Of a stretch of DNA of 64,000 bases, positions 1-8,331 are shown piece after piece. How positions within the stretch are numbered: the first letter of the stretch is position 1; each line of letters starts with the position of its first letter. Origin of the DNA: JADKHR01 sp041917295. GTDB lineage: Bacteria > Elusimicrobiota > Elusimicrobia > FEN-1173. The notes beneath the pieces are model-generated. The model was not told the DNA's origin, did no database searches, and saw only the letters and a program-made list of their open reading frames with translations. The stretch lies in the NCBI GenBank assembly GCA_041917295.1, contig JAYRXX010000025.1, positions 115,314-179,313 on the forward strand, in the 5' to 3' direction. Position numbers and translations under genes: made by a program.

Positions 1-1321
1 ACGTGGCCAGGGCGGCGAAATAGATCTCCCGGGCTCCCACGATAGCGGCTTGCACACGGGGTTCGCCCAGTTCCCGGTGGCGGACGATGTTTTCCAGCAC
101 CATGATTGCGTCGTCTACCACAATGCCCACCACCAGGGTGAGGCCCAACAGCGTAAACGTGTTTTGGGTAAAGCCCAACATCTGCAAAATAATGAAGGTG
201 CCCAAAATGGAGGTGGGGATGGCCAAGATGATGTTCATGGCCGAACTCCAGGACCCCAGAAAAAGCCAGCAGATGGCCGACGTGAGAATGGCCGCGAGAA
301 GAAGATTGAAGTTGAGTTCGTGGGTGGACTGTTTGACGAACGCGGTGCCGTCGAAATTAATGGCCAGTTTAACACCGGAGGGCAACGTTTTTTGCAGGGC
401 CTCCACTTTTTCCGCCACGCGGCGGCCCACATCGACCATGTTGGCGTTGCGCTGTTTTAAAATGCCGAGGCCCACGGCGGGTTTCAGGTCCACCCGGGAA
501 ATGGCCCGCGCGTCGGCCAGGCCGTCTTCAATGGTGGCGACGTCTTTAAGTTGAAATGTGCGGTACACCGGCGCGCCGTTGCGGGCCGGGATCACGAGAT
601 TTTTGAAATCGTCCGGACGGTCCATTTCGCCCATGACCCGCAGGTTCCATTCTTTGGTGGGCGACGTGAGATATCCCGCCGGGCGTTCGCTGTGCTCCGT
701 TTGGATGGCCGACACCACGTCTTGAACCGTGATTTCGGTGGCCGCCATTTTTTTGGGGTCCAGCCAGACCCGCAACGACGGTTCCACATAACCACCCAGA
801 AAGACATTTCCCACCCCCGGGAGCGTGGTGAATTCCTGCTTCAATGTGTCCCGCACCAACTCCATTAAGTAGCGCTCCGGCCGGTCTCCGGACACCGACA
901 GCCACATGAACGGTTGGTCTTCCGGATTAAACTTGGCGATAATGGGCGGGTCCAAATCTTTGGGCAAATTAAATTGGGCCTGGGAAATGGTGCTTTGCAC
1001 TTCTTGCAGGGCGACGTCCACGTCGGTTTTGAGGTCGAACTCGATGATGATCGACGCCTGGCCCAGGCGCGAGGTGGAATTGATTTTTTTGACGCCTTTC
1101 ACGGACGTGATAGCGTCTTCGATCACGTCCACCACATCGGTTTCCATCACTTCCGGCGAAGCCCCTTCCCAGCGGGTGGACACGCTGATGATGGGGAAAT
1201 CCACGTCGGGCAATTGGCTTTTTCCGATGGAAAAAAAGCTGATGATCCCGAACAAAATCATTCCTGCCATCAGCATCCAGGCGAAAACGGGATTTTTTAT
1301 GGCGGTGTCGGAAAGTCTCAT
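1..1321 (-). CDS. RND-family efflux permease (AcrB/MdtB type), N-terminal part
   Basis: Inner-membrane proton-driven RND pump subunit, cut by the window edge after about 440 residues. My reading of the minus strand gives a start MRLSDTAIKNPVFAWML followed by one membrane helix, a long periplasmic porter region (with DVDFPIISVSTRWEGASPE, typical of AcrB/MdtB/CzcA permeases) and then, near the window start, the conserved helix segment with VVGIVVDDAIMVLEN. The start overlaps the stop of the upstream TolC gene by four bases (ATGA), so the two are translationally coupled. No membrane-fusion protein lies upstream; it may follow the permease outside the window. The substrate cannot be read from the sequence. 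Confidence 0.9.
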   Translation of the reverse strand, partial: MRLSDTAIKNPVFAWMLMAGMILFGIISFFSIGKSQLPDVDFPIISVSTRWEGASPEVMETDVVDVIEDAITSVKGVKKINSTSRLGQASIIIEFDLKTDVDVALQEVQSTISQAQFNLPKDLDPPIIAKFNPEDQPFMWLSVSGDRPERYLMELVRDTLKQEFTTLPGVGNVFLGGYVEPSLRVWLDPKKMAATEITVQDVVSAIQTEHSERPAGYLTSPTKEWNLRVMGEMDRPDDFKNLVIPARNGAPVYRTFQLKDVATIEDGLADARAISRVDLKPAVGLGILKQRNANMVDVGRRVAEKVEALQKTLPSGVKLAINFDGTAFVKQSTHELNFNLLLAAILTSAICWLFLGSWSSAMNIILAIPTSILGTFIILQMLGFTQNTFTLLGLTLVVGIVVDDAIMVLENIVRHRELGEPRVQAAIVGAREIYFAALAT

Positions 1322-2580
1322 GGGAGGGCCCCTGTGGCAACAACAAGAGCCACGTAGCGCCGTTGGACGTCCACCGCGGCGTCGTCCCAGGCCCGTTTGG
1401 CGGTTTGCATGAGGTTGGTGGCGTTGATAACTTCCAGGTTGGTGACCAACCCCAGCCGGTATTCTCGTTTTTGAGCCTCGTAACTTTTTTTGGCGGCAAA
1501 ATAGGCTTGTTGGAGCGCGTCGGATTCGTTCAACGAGGCTGTCCAGGCCGCGTGGGCCTTTTTCACGTCGCTTTGAATTTGACGTTCCAAGTAAGAAAGC
1601 GACAGTTGGGCTTGGATCAGACCCGACTGGGCGTCCCGCACCCGGGCGGCTACGGATCCACCTTGGAACAAGGGAACGCTCAAATTGAGCGCCATGTCCC
1701 AGTTGACCGGTTCAAAAAGGGTGGGGCGTTGGGTGTAATAGTTGCCGGAAAAATTGAGGCTGGGCCAATAAAATCCTTTCTCGTAACGGACGCGGAGTTC
1801 TTGACCGGCCACTTCCTGGCGCTGGGCTTCCACGTCAGGTCGGCGGGCCGCCTGGGCAAGAAACGTGTCCACAGGGGGATGGGCCGAGCCAAAAGACGTG
1901 GGCGTCAATGGGGCGGTGCCCATGTCTTGGCCCACCAGAAAAGATAAGGATTCCCGTGCCACGCGGGTTTGGCCTTGCAGGCGGACCCCGATGGCTTTCA
2001 CCGCGGCCAGTTGGGATTCGGCGCTGAAAATTTCCCCTTGGCGGGATTTTCCCAGACGGTAAAAGGCGTTTAATTCGGACACCCGTTCTTGGTCAAGGGC
2101 TTCGGTTGTGGCGTTGTTGGCCAGGGCTGTTTCGAGACTCACTACATCCAAATAGGCCTGGGCGACCTGGTTGAACAGAGCCAATTGGGATTGGCGCAAG
2201 TTCCATTCATCCCGGGCCTGTTGTTTTTTGAATCCGGACCAGGCGGAAAATTCCCTTAATCCGTTGAAAAGGGGTTGTTCCAGATACATCCTTGACTCGA
2301 CCTGGCTTTTGTCCAGCATTCCCCCAAACGAGTCCGCCACGCCCGAATTGTCCTGGCGGGTCCCCCGCCAGTCCCAGGAGAGGTGGGGAAACGCCCCGCC
2401 CAACGCCGCTCGGGCCTTGGCTTGCGACCGGCGGATTTCTTCCTGTTGCTGTTTTAACGGTTCATTTTGTTGGAGGGCCCGTTCAAAGCACTGCGCCAGG
2501 TCCATGGAGGGCGAACCGGCCGCCGCAACCACATGGGCAGTGACCCACCCACATAAAAATAAGGCAGTTGATCGGAACAT
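1318..2580 (-). CDS. TolC-family outer-membrane efflux protein
   Basis: A 420-residue outer-membrane channel of the TolC/OEP family, the exit duct for the RND pump encoded next to it. Residues 1-19 are a signal peptide ending near AAA. The remainder shows two similar alpha-helical halves: the first with AQCFERALQQNEPLKQQQ and EQPLFNG, the second with NLSVPLFQGG and the terminal EYRLGLVTNLEVINA, all usual OEP signatures. Length fits the family. A TAAAAT -10 box on the minus strand ends six bases before the ATG and no Shine-Dalgarno fits between them, suggesting a leaderless message. The gene is transcribed divergently from the second RND exporter. Confidence 0.92.
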   Translation of the reverse strand: MFRSTALFLCGWVTAHVVAAAGSPSMDLAQCFERALQQNEPLKQQQEEIRRSQAKARAALGGAFPHLSWDWRGTRQDNSGVADSFGGMLDKSQVESRMYLEQPLFNGLREFSAWSGFKKQQARDEWNLRQSQLALFNQVAQAYLDVVSLETALANNATTEALDQERVSELNAFYRLGKSRQGEIFSAESQLAAVKAIGVRLQGQTRVARESLSFLVGQDMGTAPLTPTSFGSAHPPVDTFLAQAARRPDVEAQRQEVAGQELRVRYEKGFYWPSLNFSGNYYTQRPTLFEPVNWDMALNLSVPLFQGGSVAARVRDAQSGLIQAQLSLSYLERQIQSDVKKAHAAWTASLNESDALQQAYFAAKKSYEAQKREYRLGLVTNLEVINATNLMQTAKRAWDDAAVDVQRRYVALVVATGALP

Positions 2581-2586
2581 GGACCC

Positions 2587-2592
2587 ATTTTA
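2587..2592 (-). promoter_or_regulatory. -10 box of the tolC-RND operon
   Basis: TAAAAT on the minus strand, followed by six bases and the ATG at 2580. No convincing -35 hexamer is seen at 16-18 bp. The position predicts transcription starting at or next to the start codon. Confidence 0.4.
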
Positions 2593-2639
2593 CTTTATCC
2601 CGACCCCCCGTGTGATGCCGGGCCAATTTGATGTTACGG

Positions 2640-2668
2640 TTGACGAAACGGCATCTCCGATCTATCCT
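2640..2668 (+). promoter_or_regulatory. Sigma-70-type promoter of the MMPL-like exporter
   Basis: TTGACG (2640-2645), a 17-bp spacer and TATCCT (2663-2668). The predicted transcription start is about seven bases downstream, at the ATG at 2676. This favours 2676 over the upstream TTG at 2628, which lies before the promoter. Confidence 0.5.
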
Positions 2669-2675
2669 TTCGGGT

Positions 2676-4514
2676 ATGGACTCTCAACCGATGCGCGACC
2701 GGGTGGTGAACGTGGCGGCGGGGTTTGTGTCCCGTCGCGCGGGGTGGGTGGCAATAGTCACGATGGTTTTTGTCGGGTTTTTTTCTTCTTTCCTCCCACA
2801 GCACACCGCGAAAAATGACAGTTATGACTTTGTCGTCGACCGGGATCCGGTGACAGACTATTTTCACAAATTCCGGACCCTGTTCGAGAAAGACGAGTTC
2901 ATCGTGATCGCCTATCGCCAGGAAGATCTTTTTACGCCGCGGCGTCTCAACGAGCTTAAACAGCTCACGGAAGAACTGGAATCTCTGGAGAGGGTGGTCG
3001 ATGTGGTCAGTTTGGCCAACGTGGCCGACATGAGGGGAACCGACGACGCCTTCGAGGCCGACGATTTTCTTCGTGAGGTGCCCGACTCCCCCGCCGAATT
3101 GGCCGCGTTGCGGCGACGGGCCCTGGCCAACCCCATGTATGAGCGCACGTTGTTGTCGTTGGATGGCCACACCACCGCCCTCGTCTTGTTTATGACCATC
3201 CCCTCTCCCACCAGCGGGTTGGACGCGGGAAAAGAAGTGCGCGCTTTGTTGGGCGACGTCAACCGAGTGCTCAAACCCTATCGAGAAAAAGGTCGCCGGT
3301 TTGCCGTCGCTGGCTGGCCCGTGACAACCTATTACATGGGCGAATACATGCAAGCCGACGCACGCGTGTTTATGCCGATCTCGTTGATCTTGACGCTGGG
3401 AACCATTTGGTTCATATTCCGTAACCTTCGCCTGATCTTGTTGGCGTCCGCGGGAATTATTATGACGTTGATGGCGACCCTGGGATTGGCCGGAATGGTC
3501 GGCATCCCCTTAAACAACGCCTCCATCGCGGCGGTTCCGTTGGTGATGGCCTTGGCGTTGTCGGATATCGTTCATGTTTTCACCCACCTGAACCGTTCTT
3601 GTCTGCAGGAAGGCGGTGGCGTCGCTCGGGGCGGGTTACAACAAATTCTAAAAGCGGTCTTGTTCCCCTGTTTGCTGACAAGTCTTAACACGGGCATCGG
3701 ATTCTTTTCTTATACCTTCAACAGTGTGTCGGCGATACGCAGTTTTGGGTGGTTGGCCGCTTCGGGGATGCTGTTTGAGTTTATCGTGACCTTTGGACTC
3801 GTGGCGCCTTTGCTGGCTTTCCTGCCCGCGGAGAAAATTTACCGGGATCCCGACGAACATCGTCAACGGGAAATTCCCCGGTTGATGAACTGGATCCACA
3901 GCCGGGTGACACGGCGGCCAGGATGGCCCTTCTTTCTCTGCGCGGCGGGGTTGGCCGTGAGCGGATGGCTGGCCAAAGACATCAAGGTCAATACCCATTT
4001 GGAAAAGTTGTTCGACCCCGCCTCCGAACTTCGGCAAGATATTGATTACGTTCGAGCCAACCTGGCGGGTATGGAATCGATTACCGTCGTTTTTGAATCC
4101 GCCCGCGGCGCGTTCAAAGATCCCGTGCTCCTCAATAAAATGGATGAGGTGACTCAGGAAATCAAGCGGATCCCTTCTGTGGAATCGGTGATCGGGTTTG
4201 GGGAATACTTGAAAGAGATGAACAAGGCTTTTCACGCCGAAGACCCGGCCTATTATCGGTTGCCCGCCACGCGCAATATGGTTGAACAATATCTGTTGCT
4301 CTACGGGCGCGACGACCTCGACGACGTGGTGACCCCCGGTTTTGATGTGGCGCGCTTGACGGTGCGGGCCAACGTGCCCGGTTCCCAGGAATCGCGGGAG
4401 GCCATCGCCCGGATACAAGAGGTGCTCAACCGTCACCCCCTGCCGGGGGGGGGCCACCGCCACTTTGACCGGAAGTGTTGTCTTAGGCGAGCGTACCATG
4501 GACGTGATGGTTAG
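2676..4514 (+). CDS. RND-superfamily (MMPL-like) exporter, N-terminal fragment of a frameshifted gene
   Basis: First 612 residues of a predicted RND-superfamily exporter of the kind often annotated as MMPL or hopanoid/lipid-type exporter. One N-terminal helix is followed by a large extracytoplasmic domain and then a helix bundle with GIPLNNASIAAVPLVMALAL and SDIVHVFTHL, the family's conserved TM4-like motif. A second extracytoplasmic domain begins near residue 430. The frame is lost in a run of nine G at 4445-4453. With eight G the frame continues into the fragment at 4465-4998, giving about 774 residues, a normal length. The last 25 or so residues before the stop at 4514 are therefore out-of-frame. 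Start chosen from the promoter just upstream. Whether the gene is really broken or this is a homopolymer error cannot be told here. Confidence 0.75.
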   Translation: MDSQPMRDRVVNVAAGFVSRRAGWVAIVTMVFVGFFSSFLPQHTAKNDSYDFVVDRDPVTDYFHKFRTLFEKDEFIVIAYRQEDLFTPRRLNELKQLTEELESLERVVDVVSLANVADMRGTDDAFEADDFLREVPDSPAELAALRRRALANPMYERTLLSLDGHTTALVLFMTIPSPTSGLDAGKEVRALLGDVNRVLKPYREKGRRFAVAGWPVTTYYMGEYMQADARVFMPISLILTLGTIWFIFRNLRLILLASAGIIMTLMATLGLAGMVGIPLNNASIAAVPLVMALALSDIVHVFTHLNRSCLQEGGGVARGGLQQILKAVLFPCLLTSLNTGIGFFSYTFNSVSAIRSFGWLAASGMLFEFIVTFGLVAPLLAFLPAEKIYRDPDEHRQREIPRLMNWIHSRVTRRPGWPFFLCAAGLAVSGWLAKDIKVNTHLEKLFDPASELRQDIDYVRANLAGMESITVVFESARGAFKDPVLLNKMDEVTQEIKRIPSVESVIGFGEYLKEMNKAFHAEDPAYYRLPATRNMVEQYLLLYGRDDLDDVVTPGFDVARLTVRANVPGSQESREAIARIQEVLNRHPLPGGGHRHFDRKCCLRRAYHGRDG

Positions 4515-4998
4515 CGACCAAGTCAACAATATCGGTCAAACCGTCATCGTGATTTGGCTCATCATGGTGGGGGTTTTGCGTTCGTGGGGTTTGGCCCTGC
4601 TCTTTTTGGTGCCGAACCTGTTCCCGATCGTGGTCAATTTTGGAATTATGGGTTTTTTCGGGATCCCCCTGGATACGGGCACATCCCTGATTGCCGCCTC
4701 GGCGTTTGGAATTATTGTGGATGACACGGTGCACTTTTTTACCGTTTTTGGGCAACACCGCCGTCAGGGCCTGACGGTCGGGGCGGCCCTGGACGAAACC
4801 GCTTCTGAAAAAGGGGAAGCCATGTTTTCGTCCTTTCTCATTATGGGGATGGGTTTTGGGGTTTTACTGCTGTCCAAATTTCAACCGCTCATCATGTTCG
4901 GCCTTCTGAACATCATTATCCTGGTGGTCGGAATGATTGGGGATCAAGTTCTATTAAAATCAATTTTGTCCCTTTGGGCCCGTCGAGGGCCAAAATAA
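4465..4998 (+). CDS. RND-superfamily exporter, C-terminal fragment of the frameshifted gene
   Basis: Carries the last membrane-helix bundle of the exporter that starts at 2676: TVIVIWLIMVGVLRSWG, then NFGIMGFFGIPLDTGTSLIA and FGIIVDDTVHFF, the second copy of the motif found in the N-terminal half. True RND proteins have this internal duplication. The apparent TTG start at 4465 is only the first in-frame start-like codon after the frameshift and has no Shine-Dalgarno, so I do not regard it as an independent gene. After its end, 4999-5090 holds no gene. Confidence 0.7.
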   Translation: MTGSVVLGERTMDVMVSDQVNNIGQTVIVIWLIMVGVLRSWGLALLFLVPNLFPIVVNFGIMGFFGIPLDTGTSLIAASAFGIIVDDTVHFFTVFGQHRRQGLTVGAALDETASEKGEAMFSSFLIMGMGFGVLLLSKFQPLIMFGLLNIIILVVGMIGDQVLLKSILSLWARRGPK

Positions 4999-5090
4999 AA
5001 AATACGATTGCTGATTAGGGTATCCATTCTCCCTCTCGCCCTCTCTGGAGAATAAGCTAGTGAATAAGTATACTCCGTCCCCTTTGGGGG

Positions 5091-5642
5091 TTAGAAGCGG
5101 GCGGAGAGGCTGATGCGGTGGGTGTCGCCTAGGTCGCCGGCGGGTAAAAACGCGTAGTCGAAGTTAACGGGCGACAATCGGAAGCCGACACCCACGGACA
5201 GCCCCGACGCGCCACCCAATTGGTCCGGGCCTTGACCGAATTGGTAGCCCGCCCTTATCGCCAAGGGTTGAGCCAGCCAAAACTCGGTTCCGGCGTTGCC
5301 GGTATAGCGTTTGTCGGCCAGCCAGGCGTTGCCGTCCAGGGCCAGCGTGAGTTTGTCCTTAAACAGCCGTCCGTCCGCTCCGGCTTTGATCAGCGAGGGC
5401 AAGGAATCGTTCCCCAGTTTTGTCCCCAGGTTTTGGGCCGACAGGGCCGCCGTTATTTTTTCCGTGAGTCGGTAGGCCGACCCCAGGTCCAGGGCGTAGG
5501 CGCTTTCCGTGTAGGTGTCCAGGCTTTGATGGATCAATTTCGCGCTGGCCCCCACGGGCCCATCCCTGAAAAGAGGCCTCTTACGCCAGAATGTTGCCAC
5601 ACAAAAAAATAGCCCCTCAATTTTTATCGCATTGAGAACCAT
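5091..5642 (-). pseudogene. Truncated PorV/PorQ-like outer-membrane beta-barrel
   Basis: The last 155 or so residues read as the C-terminal half of a PorV/PorQ-type barrel: an alternating GASAKLIHQSLDTYTESAYA segment, LSAQNLGTKL, and a final strand ending in RISLSARF with a terminal aromatic residue, as outer-membrane proteins need for Bam insertion. Such proteins normally begin with a signal peptide and about 150 more residues. Here the first 28 residues (MVLNAIKIEGLFFCVATFWR onward) look unrelated, with no signal peptide. The homologous part stops near 5560, right beside a stretch of non-coding sequence, so the gene has probably lost its 5' half. Reading it as a short intact gene is possible but less likely. 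Confidence 0.6.
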
Positions 5643-5744
5643 ACGCTTACAAAAAAGGGGGCATTATTATTCAACGCAAACAGGGGACATTTCTATTGCC
5701 TTGCAACGAGATTTTTTTTCAGAAGAAACGGGATCGGGTTTCTC

Positions 5745-5753
5745 TGGTATAAT
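5745..5753 (+). promoter_or_regulatory. Extended -10 promoter of the UvrD/PcrA helicase
   Basis: TGGTATAAT: an extended -10 (TGn followed by a perfect TATAAT) with no -35 match. Predicted transcription start is near 5760, so the translated ORF must start after it; the ATG at 5773 does. Confidence 0.55.
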
Positions 5754-5772
5754 GAGGTCCTTAAAACCGATT

Positions 5773-8010
5773 ATGGCCCTCGATCCCAAACTGCTTGCCA
5801 CGCTGAATGCGCCCCAACGGGACGCCGTCACTCACGGGGAAGGCCCCCTTTTGATTTTGGCGGGGGCCGGGTCCGGAAAGACCCGGGTGATCACGTTTCG
5901 CATCGCTCACCTTTTGTCCGAAGGTGTGCCGTCCTGGAACATTTTGGCGGTCACGTTCACCAACAAAGCCGCGGCGGAAATGCGTCGGCGTGTGGACGAA
6001 CTGGTGGGGGGCCTCGGCCGCGGCGTGTGGATTTCCACATTCCATTCCTTTTGCGCCCAATTTTTGCGCGTGGAAGCCCGCGCCGTGGGGTTGGACCCCC
6101 ACTACGTCATCTATGACGACGGCGACCAGACCCAGGTCCTTAAAGAAGTCTTGCGGGAACTGAAACTGGACGATAAAAAATACAAGCCCAGCCAAATTCT
6201 GAACGTCATTTCCCGGGCCAAAGACGATTTGTTGGATCCCGAATCCTACGCGATCCACGCCATGGCCCAGAACGATCCGTTCCGTCAAACGGTGGCCACC
6301 CTCTACACCCATTATCAGAAAAAGATGAACAAGGCGAACGCCTTGGATTTCGGGGACCTGATCATGCGCACCACCATGGCTCTCCGGGACCTGTCTGATC
6401 TGCGGGCCAAATACCAGGCGCGGTTTCGCCATGTTCTGGTGGACGAATACCAGGACACCAACCACGCGCAATATCTGCTGGCCAAACACCTGGTGGCGCC
6501 GCCCAAAAACCTGTGCGTCGTCGGCGATGAGGACCAGTCGATCTATGGGTTTCGCGGCGCGGACATTCGAAACATTATGGAATACGAGCGGGACTATTCC
6601 GGCGCGCGGGTGATTAAGCTGGAACAAAATTACCGTTCCACCCAGCCCATTTTAACCGTGGCGCACAACGTCATCTCCAAAAACAAATACCGGAAAGACA
6701 AAAAGCTTTGGACCCAGAAAAATGAGGGGGAACCGGTTCGGTTTCAGGAGTTTGCCGACGAAGTGCAAGAAGCGGGGTTTGTGGCGCGGGACTCGGCGCG
6801 CCATTTGGCCGAGGGGCGGCGGCGGTCGGACATAGCGGTGTTCTACCGCACCAACGCCCAGTCCCGGGTTCTGGAAGACGCGTTTCGACGGGAAAATATT
6901 CCTTACACCTTGGTGGGAAGCGTGCGGTTCTACGAACGCATGGAAGTGAAAGATGTCCTGGCCTATTTGCGGGCGGCCTTAAATCCCGCCGATTCGGTGG
7001 CCGTCAAACGGGTGATCAATGTGCCTCCCCGCGGAATCGGAAAAACCACGGTTCAGGCCCTGGACAACGACGCGGCCGCCCGGGGCGTGAGCGTTTACGA
7101 ATCCGCCGCCGAAGCGGCCCGCCGACCCGACACCCCCTCGGGCGTTCGGGGGAACCTCAATAAATTTTTGGACATTGTGAAGGCCTTGCGCGTGGCGGCG
7201 CCCACGGCAACCGCTTCCGCCATGGTCCAAACGGTTCTGGAAACGGCCGGTTACTGGGCCCATTGGGAAGAACAAACAGCGTCGGATCCGGAAGCGGCAC
7301 ACCGGTTGGACAACCTGCAGGAGTTGGTGAACGCCGCCAAAGAATTTGAAGAATCCTCCGAGGACAAGACCGTGGGGATGTTCCTGGAAAAGGTGTCCTT
7401 GGCGTCCGGTGTGGACTCTCTCAAAGAAGACGGCGGCGCGGTGACGCTCATGACGGTCCATTTGGCCAAGGGGTTGGAATTTCCCGTGGTGTACGTGACC
7501 GGGCTGGAAGAGGGGCTGTTCCCGATCGGCGAATCGGCTTTTGATGAAAAGGAGTTGGAGGAAGAACGCCGTCTCGCCTACGTGGCCATCACCCGGGCGC
7601 GCGAACGGCTGACCCTCACGTCGGCGTCGTCTCGAAAAATTTACGGGCGGTCCCATTGGAACGTGCCGTCGCGGTTCGTGACCGAGGCGGGGCTGGCCCC
7701 CAGCGCCGCCGGGATGCCGCTGGGTGTTCCCGTCGGCGGGGCGGCGGGAGGATCCTATTTTCGGGCGGAAAAAGCCGTTGCGGCGTCGGTCCGTCCGGTG
7801 GGGTCGTTTGACCCGGATGAAGAATCCGTCTCGACAACGGCGGGAAGCGGCCGGTTGCGCGCCGGTCAGCGGGTGCGCCATCCGATTTTTGGGGAGGGCA
7901 AAATTTTGGACAAGTCCGGGTCGGGCGAAAACGTGAAGGTCACCGTGATGTTCGATTCCGGCGCCCGCAAACAAATTTTGGCCCGGTACGCCAACTTCGA
8001 ATCAGTTTAA
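5773..8010 (+). CDS. pcrA: UvrD/PcrA-type superfamily 1 DNA helicase
   Basis: ATP-dependent 3'-5' DNA helicase acting in nucleotide excision repair and replication-fork maintenance. The 745-residue product has Walker A GAGSGKT at residues 31-37, Walker B VDEYQDT near 223-229, the GDEDQSIYGFRGAD motif, QNYRSTQ, VTLMTVHLAKGLEF and RRLAYVAITRARE, i.e. the full SF1A motif series, and a C-terminal Tudor-like segment (GQRVRHPIFGEGKI) typical of PcrA/UvrD. The reading frame is open upstream to 5632, but the promoter at 5745-5753 and the family N-terminus MALDPKLLATLNAPQRDAV fix the start at 5773. Whether the orthologue is called uvrD or pcrA is a matter of lineage. Confidence 0.93.
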   Translation: MALDPKLLATLNAPQRDAVTHGEGPLLILAGAGSGKTRVITFRIAHLLSEGVPSWNILAVTFTNKAAAEMRRRVDELVGGLGRGVWISTFHSFCAQFLRVEARAVGLDPHYVIYDDGDQTQVLKEVLRELKLDDKKYKPSQILNVISRAKDDLLDPESYAIHAMAQNDPFRQTVATLYTHYQKKMNKANALDFGDLIMRTTMALRDLSDLRAKYQARFRHVLVDEYQDTNHAQYLLAKHLVAPPKNLCVVGDEDQSIYGFRGADIRNIMEYERDYSGARVIKLEQNYRSTQPILTVAHNVISKNKYRKDKKLWTQKNEGEPVRFQEFADEVQEAGFVARDSARHLAEGRRRSDIAVFYRTNAQSRVLEDAFRRENIPYTLVGSVRFYERMEVKDVLAYLRAALNPADSVAVKRVINVPPRGIGKTTVQALDNDAAARGVSVYESAAEAARRPDTPSGVRGNLNKFLDIVKALRVAAPTATASAMVQTVLETAGYWAHWEEQTASDPEAAHRLDNLQELVNAAKEFEESSEDKTVGMFLEKVSLASGVDSLKEDGGAVTLMTVHLAKGLEFPVVYVTGLEEGLFPIGESAFDEKELEEERRLAYVAITRARERLTLTSASSRKIYGRSHWNVPSRFVTEAGLAPSAAGMPLGVPVGGAAGGSYFRAEKAVAASVRPVGSFDPDEESVSTTAGSGRLRAGQRVRHPIFGEGKILDKSGSGENVKVTVMFDSGARKQILARYANFESV

Positions 8011-8036
8011 CAGAACGGTTAAAGATCTGATAGAAT
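8007..8036 (+). promoter_or_regulatory. Promoter of the gat operon
   Basis: TTAACA (8007-8012), 18-bp spacer, TAGAAT (8031-8036). The -35 overlaps the end of the helicase gene. The -10 ends seven bases before the gatC ATG, so the transcript may be leaderless. Confidence 0.45.
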
Positions 8037-8043
8037 TCCTTCC

Positions 8044-8331
8044 ATGTCCCTTTCCGAAAAAGACGTGAATCATGTGGCGCGCTTGGCGCGGTTGGCGTTG
8101 ACTGAGGCCGAACGGACCAAATACTTGGGCCAATTGGGGCGCATTCTGGAGCACATCCAGGTTCTCTCTAAATACGACACGGCCCAGGTTCCGCCCACCA
8201 CCCACGTGATTCCCCTCTCCAACGCCTGGCGCGAGGATGAAGCGCGCCCGTTCGCGGACACCGCCTCCATTTTGGCCAACGCGCCGGATCACGAAGAAAT
8301 TTATTTTAAGGTCAAGAAGGTCATCGAATGA
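8044..8331 (+). CDS. gatC: Asp-tRNA(Asn)/Glu-tRNA(Gln) amidotransferase subunit C
   Basis: A 95-residue GatC, the small subunit that wraps and stabilises the GatA-GatB interface in the transamidosome making Gln-tRNA(Gln) and/or Asn-tRNA(Asn). N-terminal VNHVARLARLALTEAE matches the family pattern and the C-terminal part contains the usual LRED-like region (NAWREDEARP). Overlaps gatA by four bases (ATGA). First gene of gatC-gatA-nudix-gatB. Confidence 0.93.
   Translation: MSLSEKDVNHVARLARLALTEAERTKYLGQLGRILEHIQVLSKYDTAQVPPTTHVIPLSNAWREDEARPFADTASILANAPDHEEIYFKVKKVIE

Noticed and set aside
4445..4465. Programmed ribosomal frameshifting in the MMPL-like exporter
   Set aside because: No downstream stimulatory structure or Shine-Dalgarno-like element is evident; a simple one-base indel in a homopolymer is the simpler reading.
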